NCBI GenBank assembly: GCA_900404475.1
Contig: OUQQ01000323.1
Span: forward strand, 1 to 22,144
DNA: 22,144 bases
DNA from: Spongospora subterranea
Taxonomy: Eukaryota; Endomyxa; Phytomyxea; Plasmodiophorida; Plasmodiophoridae
Direction of reading: 5' to 3'
Positions 1 to 7,546 of this stretch are shown here, piece by piece. The notes under the pieces were generated by a model. The model did no database searches, had not been told where the DNA came from, and saw nothing but the letters and a program-made list of their open reading frames with translations. The position numbers were made by a program, and so were the translations under genes. How positions within the stretch are numbered: the first letter of the stretch is position 1; every line of letters starts with the position of its first letter.

Positions 1-1
1 A

Positions 2-271
2 TATGATGACTCACACCTAAACATAACGCAGGCCATCTATGAACAAATTGCCCATGATGGGCATGGACATTTCGTGAAGAGCCTGAGCGACATCCGACAA
101 AACCTCGTATCGGGCGATGTTGAAGTCCAAGTACAGTGGGCCGGATTTGAAGAGCAGGATACAACCTGGGAGACTATAGTGTCAATCAAAGAAGAGGTCC
201 CTATCCTGCTTAAACACTTTCTACTGAAACGGTCCGACCCGATATCACTATCTTGCTTACAAGATTTCTGA
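2..271 (+). CDS. C-terminal end of Ty3/Gypsy pol (integrase chromodomain), partial
   Basis: The frame is open from base 2 and ends at TGA 269-271, so only the last 89 codons of a longer polyprotein are present. The final part reads like a chromodomain: a beta-strand with VQVQWAGF, an acidic turn, TTWE, then a helix ending in VPILLKHFL. The two Trp positions match the aromatic cage and WE motif of chromodomains. In chromoviruses this module follows the integrase and steers integration to chromatin marks. The preceding helical stretch (YEQIAHDGH, then FVKSLSDIR) is also typical of the integrase tail in these elements. A polypurine tract follows the stop directly, as expected for an LTR retrotransposon. 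Family identity rests on motif recognition only. The rest of pol lies off the left edge. Confidence 0.75.
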   Translation, partial: YDDSHLNITQAIYEQIAHDGHGHFVKSLSDIRQNLVSGDVEVQVQWAGFEEQDTTWETIVSIKEEVPILLKHFLLKRSDPISLSCLQDF

Positions 272-280
272 AAGGGGGAA
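270..280 (+). other. Polypurine tract of the LTR retrotransposon
   Basis: An uninterrupted purine run, GAAAGGGGGAA, overlaps the pol stop codon and is followed at once by TGTACAG. This is the usual order at the 3' end of a Ty3/Gypsy element: end of pol, plus-strand primer, then an LTR starting with TG. Confidence 0.6.
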
Positions 281-729
281 TGTACAGAATCTTTGGTACT
301 AACGATCGCATGAACTGTACCAAAATTCCATTAGCGATCCTGACTTTTGTGATCTATCTTCGATCTGAAATAACAGCGCTTAAGTTCTCTGCGTCAACCA
401 ACGCTTGCGGAACCTGCATACATATGGGTCTTGCCCTCGTAGCCGCTCAATGAAAGCTCGAACATTGCGCCCCCTGGTTATGCAAAAATTGTTCACGATA
501 GACAATTCTCCCCAAGAGTAAAGACAGAGACCATAATCCATGTTTGGAATGATTAGCCAAAGGGAAATCCGTCCATGTATCGAACACCATCTTGACGCGC
601 GCTGTTCATGGCGCCATTCGCTGATTATGGGCCCGACGCTTCAGTGGTTTCTCTATCTTATTTTTTCTTCGGAATTCGACTATCATTTTAAATTGAACCT
701 ATTCAATCTCCGTTTTAAATTTCGCAGCC
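281..729 (+). repeat. Probable start of 3' LTR, then unassigned sequence
   Basis: The LTR is inferred to begin at TG 281, just after the polypurine tract. I cannot fix its end: a CATACA at 417-422 is one possible terminus, but no target-site duplication or second LTR is in the window to confirm it. The rest of the interval has only short frames with no protein-like character, and I see no gene in it. Confidence 0.35.
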
Positions 730-1640
730 TATGAGCGTTCAGCGTTTGGTCAATTGTCAGCTCTTTTTATGATCCGATCGGTTTTGTTCACGGTCTGGGC
801 ATGTGTCCCGAATGCAGTATTGCGAGATTATTCAGCGGGTTTGTTTTTGTTTTGCGCCATGTTTAGGAGATATTGCAACAGGGCCACAACTAACGCGAAT
901 CCAAGTTTGGTGAACTCATCAGTTTTGACGTCACTACTCACGACGACCGTCAGCTCTTGCAACATATCCCAAAACACTTCCCCATTATCGAATGCCAATC
1001 TATCCGATTGTTTGAACTCCAAATGGATCCTCTCGAGAACATTCAAAATCTGAATATGAAAGTCGTAGAACGAGCACATTGAAGCGAACCTGCTTGTGAC
1101 AGAGTCGGCAGGTTCCTTGTACATTGCATCTTTGGCCAATTTCAACAAGGAAGCCAGCCTATCTCGCTGCTTGCCTTCCAATGTGCTACTGTACATTTCG
1201 TATAGTACATCCTCAACCAACAGTCTCATTATGTTTTCAGTGACATTCCCATGAAGACCATCTGCCGCTGAAGAGAGTTCATGGAGCGCGTTCTTAATGG
1301 TAGCTTTCGATTTCCGATCTTGAACGAGGTTCAATACGATCTCCGTTTCATGTTCGATAATGATCTTCCAGGCCCTGTCAACTTTCACCTTTCCCAGAGC
1401 GACCTGCCCTGCCTTGATCACATGTTGATACTTAACGTCCAATAGTCCATTCAAAAGTAACGATTCTGCAATTGTCGTGGAATCCCTTTCCAGAGGATTA
1501 TTCATGTCCTCCAACTGTAATTTCTCCAAACAGCACCAATATCGAAATGATAATTCTTCTGTTGATCAGGGTTCTGCATCAAGGTCCGATATCGGTCCGA
1601 TATACGAGTAGGTCTCATTTTTTCTGAACATGAGATTGGC
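730..1640. repeat. Segmental duplication, copy A (gene block)
   Basis: This block aligns in the same orientation with 3665-4590. Similarity runs beyond the reading frame on both sides. At the left both have a GCGTTCA...GGTCA.TTGTCAGCT stretch, and at the right both share CAAACAGCACC, then TTCTTCT, then a TCCGATATC.GTCCG..TATACGAGTA stretch. Identity looks like roughly 65-80 percent by eye, so the duplication is old. Copy A has an extra 11-base tandem unit (GGTCCGATATC) near 1582-1603. Confidence 0.8.
828..1529 (-). CDS. Unknown helical protein with C-terminal hydrophobic segment (intact paralogue)
   Basis: This is a 233-residue frame on the minus strand, with ATG at 1527-1529 and the stop at 828-830. 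The start is supported because the paralogue at 4480 begins at the aligned ATG, both following the pattern M..L..E.M. I do not recognise the family. The sequence looks almost wholly alpha-helical and has a conserved core, ALGKVKVD..WK (ALGKVQVD..WK in the paralogue). A hydrophobic stretch near the C terminus, LGFALVVALLQYLL, is followed by a short polar tail, so a tail-anchored or membrane-associated protein is possible. The frame is longer than expected by chance in this AT-balanced sequence, and a diverged copy keeps the same frame over about 180 residues. That pattern suggests past selection on the protein. No intron is needed to explain it. Confidence 0.6.
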   Translation of the reverse strand: MEKLQLEDMNNPLERDSTTIAESLLLNGLLDVKYQHVIKAGQVALGKVKVDRAWKIIIEHETEIVLNLVQDRKSKATIKNALHELSSAADGLHGNVTENIMRLLVEDVLYEMYSSTLEGKQRDRLASLLKLAKDAMYKEPADSVTSRFASMCSFYDFHIQILNVLERIHLEFKQSDRLAFDNGEVFWDMLQELTVVVSSDVKTDEFTKLGFALVVALLQYLLNMAQNKNKPAE

Positions 1641-1730
1641 CGATCGAATCACTCAGGTCGGACGATTTTGCGCCAGGTACGTCTATCGTCGACCATATCC
1701 CGATTATTTGAGATATGGATAAATTTACTG

Positions 1731-2154
1731 TCACTGCAGCTTCCCTGCAGTTCCGCATTTCGGGCATCTCAGCCCGCTTCTATACCTGTTCAGAAGCTCC
1801 CGAACCGCCGGCATGGAGCGCAGAGGTGGTTCATCAGCTGCCGGGCCAGGTCGCAAGCGCTCTTGGCGCGCGAAATTCATAATGTTGGCAACAATTTCAC
1901 ATTGATGCTGTGTCGCTTCACTCAGGGTAGACAATGATTCTTGGTCAGCAGCCCTCGTGCCTTTATGTCCAATCCTGATTTCCCATGATCGCATCGATCG
2001 CAAGCGTGGTGGTGCGCGTCTGGACGAGTCGCTCCTTGCGGTCGCGTTCCAGCTCTTTCAATCGTCCAACGACAAGGTTGAAATCCGAAGCAAGATTGGT
2101 CAGATACTCATGTCCACCGTCGACATACTTCTTGATCGACGGCTGACGAAGGAT
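1731..2154 (-). pseudogene. Frame-broken minus-strand gene fragment ending in a CxxC motif
   Basis: Two protein-like minus-strand frames overlap. The upstream one is open at 1963-2154 and has a charged helical stretch (RLKELERDRKERL). The downstream one is open at 1731-2003 and ends RCPKCGTAGKLQ, a CxxC pair like half of a zinc ribbon, before its stop. The likely protein switches frame somewhere in 1963-2003, by a frameshift or an unseen short intron. I cannot name it. It lies between the two parts of duplication copy A, and I found no counterpart in copy B. Confidence 0.35.
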
Positions 2155-2264
2155 TCAAAGCGAATATGAATGAAAATAACAGTGACACTGGGAAACAAGA
2201 TTACTTGTGGTTTGCTGAAAATCTCAAATTTTGTAAAGTTTTTTTTTTGTGTTCAGATGAGGCT

Positions 2265-2600
2265 CCAAGTATAGAAAGTGCCCACGACATGTAATCGTAT
2301 AAAGTGCCATCGTATTTTTTGATCAAACTTTTGCAGTAGGAGTAACTCCATGTTATGCTCTTCGATTGCCCTGTCTCAAACAACTAAAGTTGGCAGCCGA
2401 TATGTCGCGGACTGCACTGATATTACAGGATATGACGCATAATTTCTCCCCTGTTCCCTTCTCGAATTCCCTGAGCTGCGGCCTTCACCCGTTGTCACGA
2501 ACATACCCAAAGGGTTACATACATCCACTAAAGGGCACCCAAAGGCGCGGCACTTTCGGGGATCTTGTTTTGGTGCCGCACCCTTGACTGGGGGTGTCCG
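2265..2600. repeat. Segmental duplication, copy A (far block)
   Basis: This block aligns with 5815-6140 in the same orientation. Shared runs include CGACATGTAATCGTATAA, GCTCTTCGATTGCCCTG and GACTGCACTGATAT, and a GC-rich end with GGCGCGGCA..TTCG/GCG and GCCGCACC.TTGACTGG. On the minus strand both copies keep a frame reading FE[TA]GQSKS, later G.LYDYMSW (2201-2383 here), so this may be a coding piece of the duplicated unit. Copy A carries a stop just before that frame, whereas copy B is open further upstream. Confidence 0.7.
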
Positions 2601-2640
2601 TTTCCGGTGCCGCGCCCGTCACTGGACACACTGTAGGAGA
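2572..2640. repeat. Short GC-rich tandem repeat (two units, period 34)
   Basis: The motif GGTGCCGC(A/G)CCC..(G/C)ACTGG occurs at 2572 and again at 2606, with four differences over 21 bases. Only one unit is visible in the duplicate block near 6122-6142, so the second unit probably arose after, or was lost since, the larger duplication. Confidence 0.5.
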
Positions 2641-3664
2641 TGGCGTCACGGCGGCAGATGGGTTCCGTATATGGTGCCCCATATGTTGGTTCCTATGGGT
2701 TCCGTCAACCGTTGGCGCAAGGGCTGTGCATATGATTATGATGTCGTGGTTGTCGCCGGACTTTGATTGAATGGGGGGCGGCTCCACAACATGGACAGAA
2801 GAGCTACTGAACGGACTCTCAGCTGATTCTTGGGAACCATGCAGATTGACTAAACAAATATTCCATCAGACTATATTTTCATATCACCCACCCTTTTTTT
2901 TTTCACTATAAAATGTTGTTGTTGACATGCCGCCGAGAAACTGGCAAGCTCACATCAGAAGCAGTACTCAAAAGGCAATTATTTTCGTTATCGCCAGGGA
3001 CATCGTCAGATTTCAGGCGCATTTTCACAACAATATGCAATGATCAATCACGTCCCTATTATTTGGTATAGGTATAACAACCTGTTTTCGATTTTACAAA
3101 TGGGTTCGACCCAAAGGCAGGAGGACTATTTATCCCAAATCATTGCCTGCCATGAAGGGAAAGATCTTCAAGCGGCACCGCAATCGATTTGATACAAATT
3201 GTAAGTGTTAGTTTTCGAACTTGTACGACTTAGTCAACTAATAACGGAATCTGGCAGACACAGGATATCGCCCACAATAAGGCATTGTCCAACTGGCCAA
3301 TATTAGCCATAACGCCACCCTTCGGTTTTTACGAATAACAAAGGATCTTTATATTATCAATCCCAAACATAGTTATGTGATCATCATAATCCGGAACATG
3401 TCCCATGTGTCCATCATGACAACCACCGTATGTGACATTGAGGTATAGGACATCCTGCATCATGGGAATCAAGCGAACAGCTGATTGCCGTCGCCTTTTG
3501 CACCAGACCCATTATATTCGTTGGGTGTTTGTAACTTCGACCAGAATGGGATCACCCTTGACCTGGGGCCTAAACTTTAGTCTAACTTGTTCTTCCGATT
3601 ACACCAACATCAAATCGTTTAATTAAGTTATCAACGGCTTCACTAAAAATTCGAACTCCTTTCG
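2641..3664. other. Gene-poor stretch
   Basis: I see no convincing coding frame, RNA gene or repeat here. The minus-strand frame covering 2515-2787 is low-complexity and crosses the GC-rich repeat. The plus-strand frame at 3432-3626 has no protein-like features. A poly-T run and ordinary AT-rich sequence make up the rest. Confidence 0.4.
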
Positions 3665-4590
3665 CGTTCAACCTTGGTCAGTTGTCAGCTTTTTTATTAT
3701 TCTGATCGGTGTAGTTCTGGTTTTTGGGGCTTAATTGCCGAATTGCTATTTTGAGATATTAGTTGCAGAAGGTTTGAGTTTGCTTGGCGCCTTGTCCAAG
3801 AAATAAAGTAAGAGAGACACAACTACCGCGAATCCATCTATTGTGATTTATTCTGGTTTGACCTTACTAATGACGACTATCGTCAGCTCGTGCAAAATAT
3901 TTCAAAACACTTCTCCATTATCGAGAAAACCAATGTCCGATTTTTAAAGCTCCGAAAGGACCATGGTGAGTACATTGATGATCTGATTATACAGCTCATA
4001 TAACGTTCCCAACGAAGTGAACCTGTGTCTGAGATCACCAACAGATTCCTTGCAGATTGCATGCTTGGCCGATTGCAACAAAGACGACAGATTTTCTCGT
4101 TGGTATTCTGTGTAAGCTAAACTGGACATCTTTGTGAGTTTTTTGGAAACCACCTGTTTCATACTGTTTTCGGGAACTGGCCCATAATGGCAGTTTGCCG
4201 CTAATGACAGCTCCTTGAGTTCGGCTTCTACGACTTCCTTTTCCCAATCATGACTCTTTGGGTATGTCCTCGTAAGCGCCATCAAAGAGTCCATCTTTTC
4301 TGACATAATCATTTTCCAAATATTGTCAACTTGCACCTTTCCCAGTGCGTTCCGCCCTTCCTTGATCAGCTGCTGATGCTTATCGTCCAATGGCCCATCT
4401 AATCGTGGCGTCTCTGTACTTGGCGAAGAGTGCCTTTGTTCATGATGATCACTCATGTTTTCAATATCTAATGGCTTCAAACAGCACCTAAATCCAAATG
4501 ATCATTCTTCTATTCACCAGGTTTTTCATCAAGTTCCGATATCCGTCCGTATACGAGTAATTTTGATTTGTTCGAAAATGTGGTTGGTAA
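3665..4590. repeat. Segmental duplication, copy B (gene block)
   Basis: This is the same-orientation counterpart of 730-1640, aligned through the paralogous reading frame and both flanks. The alignment fades after about 4590, where sequence unrelated to copy A begins and leads into the fold-back element. Confidence 0.8.
3780..4480 (-). pseudogene. Decayed paralogue of the 828-1529 gene
   Basis: The frame opens with ATG at 4478-4480 and stays open for 178 codons to a TAA at 3944-3946. It aligns along its length with the gene at 828-1529, including ALGKVQVD..WK and the later SLLQSAKHA segment. The homologous C terminus is still present beyond the stop but is broken three times: the TAA at 3944-3946, a TGA where copy A has TGG for Trp in the EVFW motif, and a further TAA shortly after. 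The remnant of the hydrophobic tail (FAVVVSLLYFL) can still be read near 3800-3830. Either the gene is dead or it makes a shorter protein without the hydrophobic tail. PRP8 in the same window has no in-frame TGA, so TGA recoding as Trp is not supported. Confidence 0.7.
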
Positions 4591-4799
4591 ATTATCGCAA
4601 CTGGTTTCTTAATCGGAACTCTATAATCCTAAATCCCAAATTCCTAAATACCCTAAAATCACCTTTTCAGGATTTACCGATCGTCATGCAACATCGCATT
4701 ACAGAAGAGATGTTGGAGTTGCTACCATGGCTGAACCATAAGCCGATTGCCGTCTTTTTACAACAATCAGCGAAACATGAAGCAGCGATAACCTTCAAA

Positions 4800-5393
4800 A
4801 TGACTGCAACAACTAAGAAGCTTAACGAGCTGAAGGATGCTGCAAGAACAGGGATTCTAACACCACTAATTTCCTACCTAGATAAAGCCATCAAGGTCAC
4901 GTTAACCAACTACCCTGATCAAGCTGTCAACCAACTTAAAGTCTTGAAAACAACTGTGCTTCTGGAACAGACCAAGATCCAAAAACTTAAAACAGATCTC
5001 AATACTAAGCTCACACAACTCAAACAAACTCGCTTAGACTACATCGATTTCGTCGTTAGTACTATTCCAGATTATGCCACAAGACCAGGACTAGGATGGG
5101 GACCTATTCATCAAAACTTGTTGAACCAATATACTGAGCCCCTCTTGGAAGACACTCTAATCCTATTTGCCGACAGACAATTTAAGGACAAACAGAAAAA
5201 AGACGATCGGGCGAATAAAGCTGCTCTGAAAAAAGAACAAGATCAAGCCATTTTACAACTGACAAAGCAAGATCTGAATAAGACAATTAATGCTTTACTT
5301 AAACGCCGTTCGTCAAAAAATGGTCAAAACGCACAGATATCAGCTCGTCCTGTGCGTTCAAACCAACGAGCTCCAAGGTTCAACAAGTTTTGA
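4800..5393 (+). pseudogene. Coiled-coil, lysine-rich protein fragment, truncated by the inversion
   Basis: The frame is open from further upstream (4455), but the upstream part is not protein-like and belongs partly to duplication copy B. The ATG at 4800-4802, just inside the left arm, is the better start and gives 197 residues. The protein is A-rich in codon use. It has a long heptad-like region (LKTTVLLEQTKIQKLKT), then DYIDFVVSTIPDY, then in the spacer a charged segment (KDKQKKDDRANKAALKKEQ) and a basic tail. The last residues and the TGA at 5391-5393 are encoded by antisense of the right arm, so this stop is a product of the inversion and the original protein probably ended differently. 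Helical and basic features would suit a nucleic-acid-binding or mobile-element Gag/ORF1-like protein, but I do not recognise a family. Confidence 0.5.
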
Positions 5394-5704
5394 TGAATAG
5401 GTCCCCATCCTAGTCCTGGTCTTGTGGCATAATCTGGAATAGTACTAACGACGAAATCGATGTAGTCTAAGCGAGTTTGTTTGAGTTGTGTGAGCTTAGT
5501 ATTGAGATCTGTTTTAAGTTTTTGGATCTTGGTCTGTTCCAGAAGCACAGTTGTTTTCAAGACTTTAAGTTGGTTGACAGCTTGATCAGGGTAGTTGGTT
5601 AACGTGACCTTGATGGCTTTATCTAGGTAGGAAATTAGTGGTGTTAGAATCCCTGTTCTTGCAGCATCCTTCAGCTCGTTAAGCTTCTTAGTTGTTGAAG
5701 TCAT
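5324..5704 (-). pseudogene. Second, inverted copy of the coiled-coil fragment
   Basis: This minus-strand frame has ATG at 5702-5704 in the right arm and reads the same protein as the plus-strand copy with one change near the start (Ala to Ser at the fourth codon region). It then leaves the arm into antisense of the spacer and stops at 5324-5326. Its last 20 or so residues are therefore not part of the original protein. Neither copy is complete. Confidence 0.5.
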
Positions 5705-5814
5705 TTTGAAGGTTATCGCTGCTTCATGTTTGGGGGTAGAGCCTAAGCACCATTGCACAGGCCGCCATCTATTTTACAGTAAATCCGTCTGATAAGAAAT
5801 CTTGAAACAAGGGT

Positions 5815-6140
5815 TGAACCCTCGTTTGACCACGACATGTAATCGTATAATGCGCCAGCGGATTCTTTGATCGAACTTTTGCGTTTGGAGTGATTGCTCT
5901 TCGATTGCCCTGCTTCAAACAAGTTGGCACTTGCAGCCGATGTCGGACTGCACTGATATGATCACTGAGCTGCGTCCTTCAGATGTTAGTTGTCAGTTGT
6001 CACCACAGGAGATCGATGCCGGGGTGTTCACCGGGCTAGCATACGAGGAGATCAATCGTATGCATTTACCAGAGTGTCTAAACGGCATCCAGAGGCGCGG
6101 CAGGCGCGGGGATCATGTTTGGAGCCGCACCTTTGACTGG
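5815..6140. repeat. Segmental duplication, copy B (far block)
   Basis: This is the counterpart of 2265-2600. The minus strand through this block keeps an open frame with LFEAGQSKS and later G-ALYDYMSW, matching the frame in copy A. In copy A the distance from the gene block to the far block is about 0.6 kb. Here it is about 1.2 kb, because the fold-back lies between the two. Confidence 0.7.
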
Positions 6141-6426
6141 AGGCCACACACCGAAGTTGTACATCCTCATAAACTTTCAATTCTGAGAAGATTTCTGCGA
6201 TCGCTTGCGTTTTCAACGACCGGATGTATCGAAATTCCATCGGTGAAACTATCACTCTTTCTGGAAATTCAATCTCGATGGTGGAAATCTGGCGGCTGAG
6301 ACCTTGAAAATAATGCTCCCCCAGAGTGTCTGCTTCGGGATTTAACAGCGTCGATGCATCTCCACGCCTTTGCTCAAATGTGAAGATGGCAGCAGAAAAG
6401 GATAAGTCCCCAGACTCCTGTTTCAT
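6052..6426 (-). CDS. Unknown minus-strand frame beside the inverted repeat
   Basis: This 124-codon frame has its first 110 or so residues in sequence with a mixed, protein-like composition (for example IEIEFPERVIV and KTQAIAEIFSEL). The remainder runs into the GC-rich edge of the duplicated block and looks spurious. An AG just inside the first codons (AAACAG then GAGTCT) mirrors the splice acceptor of the Myb/SANT-like gene at 6680 on the other strand, so this could instead be an exon whose true start lies upstream. I recognise no domain. Confidence 0.25.
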   Translation of the reverse strand: MKQESGDLSFSAAIFTFEQRRGDASTLLNPEADTLGEHYFQGLSRQISTIEIEFPERVIVSPMEFRYIRSLKTQAIAEIFSELKVYEDVQLRCVASSQRCGSKHDPRACRASGCRLDTLVNAYD

Positions 6427-6686
6427 TAGAAAAAAAATGAATGATCAATCCTTTACATGAAACGCAAATGACACCAGATATTACCAGACGTGATTTTTCA
6501 TCTTGCGACAAAGCCAGCTGGCCTCAGCCTGAACTAAGTTGAGCTCGAACAGGATACTCTTGTGCCCGACAACGTCTGGAAAATCATGTTGTTTTGTGTT
6601 TGCAGAGATCTGGAAATATTTGGTGTCAAATGCGTTTCATGTAAAGGATTTATCATTCATTTTTTTTCAAATGACACAGGAGTCTA
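6411..6686. repeat. Diverged inverted repeat spanning intron-exon borders
   Basis: The left arm, about 6411-6489, pairs with the right arm, about 6608-6686. The best 48 bases (6429-6476 against 6621-6668) differ at three positions and include an A8/T8 run and the shared CCTTTACATGAAACGC. Both arms end outward at CAGGAGTCT, which on each strand follows a T-rich tract and looks like a 3' splice site. The loop is about 118 bases. It may be a small MITE-like fold-back or the junction of two head-to-head copies of one exon border. Confidence 0.75.
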
Positions 6687-7219
6687 GGCATCAGCGCCTG
6701 GGCGGAAGATGCCAGTGACGACGTCTGGGAAGACTTGGTTCATAGAAAGCCCGCTATCAAACAGTTCCGGGGCGCGCCTTGGGAGTATTACGAGGCCATG
6801 GATAACATTGTCCAAGGTATAGCCTCAGAGGAACTTGCTTAATCCGTTTTCTTATCTTTCCAAGGTATTGATGCCACAGGAGAGCCTGCTCAATCCCCGT
6901 TTGACATATCAGATGACCGGGATGAACGTCGACCAACGGCCTCGACTCCTGTCCCAGTAGTTTCTCGGTCGAGCTCCCGGGCCGGCACACCCAGCAAAGA
7001 CTTGAAAAGGCGTAACCGAGCTCGCGCAGGCAAAATCAAGCAATGGATATCAAATTACGGAAACGTCATCTGCAAGAAATTCGAAACGCCAATAAATGCC
7101 AGCAGAAAATGCAAGAACCCATGAATCTTCTGGCCAACGCAATTGCCTTCCAGGTTGGTCTGTACCCAACCTGGAACGCAATTCCATTGGGAAAGAAAGG
7201 AGAGCAAAGTCTGCATTAA
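6680..7219 (+). pseudogene. Myb/SANT-like DNA-binding protein, C-terminal part, frame-broken
   Basis: Exon a is 6680-6816, after a T-rich tract ending in CAG. It reads SLGISAWAED, then VWEDLV, then KQFRGAPWEYYEAMD. That is the closing part of the Myb/SANT-like domain family (Trp-Asp/Glu region, then a hydrophobic block with paired Tyr) known from Harbinger-type transposon proteins and their domesticated relatives. A 48-base GT-AG intron (6817-6864) joins it in frame to a Ser/Pro-rich linker (TPVPVVSRSSSRAGTP) and a basic patch (KRRNRAR). That frame ends at TGA 7122-7124. From ATG 7043 to TAA 7217-7219 another frame carries the Gln-rich helical tail expected at the C terminus (QQKMQEPMNLLANAIA). 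The natural protein therefore probably changes frame between about 7015 and 7045, by an indel or a missed splice. The N-terminal part of the domain is not found upstream. Confidence 0.5.
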
Positions 7220-7546
7220 GGACAGCGAAGTTATGCGGTTTGAAGCAAAGCGGACACGAACTGCAATCGAAATTAATCAACAAAACTGAAAACATCTTCA
7301 AGCAAGGACCTTGCATCTGACACAACCATGACAGAAGTCTTCACTGATCAGTAACTATGTTGACGACCAATTCAAATATCGGTGAAGACGCCACAGTGAC
7401 AACCGTCTTGTCAACATTGAGATTACTTGATAAGATCCCAATGATCTGTATTCGATTTATTTTCTCACAAATTGGCACTGAGACCACTCGACTTCACTCA
7501 ATCGGTACAATGTAATATCAAGTGTACATGGAAAATTGCGTAACAT
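7220..7546. other. Gap between Myb/SANT-like remnant and tRNA
   Basis: I see no coding frame or RNA gene here. Short frames on both strands at 7050-7325 overlap the Myb/SANT-like sequence and are its shadows. Confidence 0.4.

Larger units (their letters stand above)
4773..5731. repeat. Near-perfect fold-back: two 355-bp inverted arms around a 249-bp spacer
   Basis: The left arm is 4773-5127 and the right arm 5377-5731, the reverse complement. I compared the arms base by base and found one mismatch (4806 G against 5698), that is 354 of 355. Both arms have the same length and no indels. The spacer is 5128-5376. The arms carry the same coiled-coil reading frame in opposite orientation. A transcript across the locus would fold into a very long RNA hairpin. 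The near-identity contrasts sharply with the old duplication around it, so this is a recent event, a gene-converted palindrome, or an assembly or amplification chimera. No target-site duplication was evident by eye at its borders. Confidence 0.95.

Noticed and set aside
253..453. Plus-strand frame overlapping the end of pol
   Set aside because: It crosses the polypurine tract and the presumed LTR start and has no protein-like features.
2515..2787. 90-codon minus-strand frame
   Set aside because: Low complexity, lies over the GC-rich tandem repeat, and its upstream half has no match in the duplicate block.
3850..3946. TGA read as tryptophan in this genome
   Set aside because: Suggested by TGG to TGA in the EVFW motif and by TGA in other remnants, but PRP8 uses TGG throughout with no internal TGA, and the same remnants also carry TAA stops.
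4035..4247. Minus-strand frame inside the decayed paralogue
   Set aside because: A shadow of the main minus-strand frame, which is supported by homology to copy A.
4455..4799. Upstream extension of the coiled-coil frame to 4455
   Set aside because: The start overlaps the divergent paralogue and the translation before 4800 has no helical or conserved character; the shared fold-back arm begins only at 4773.
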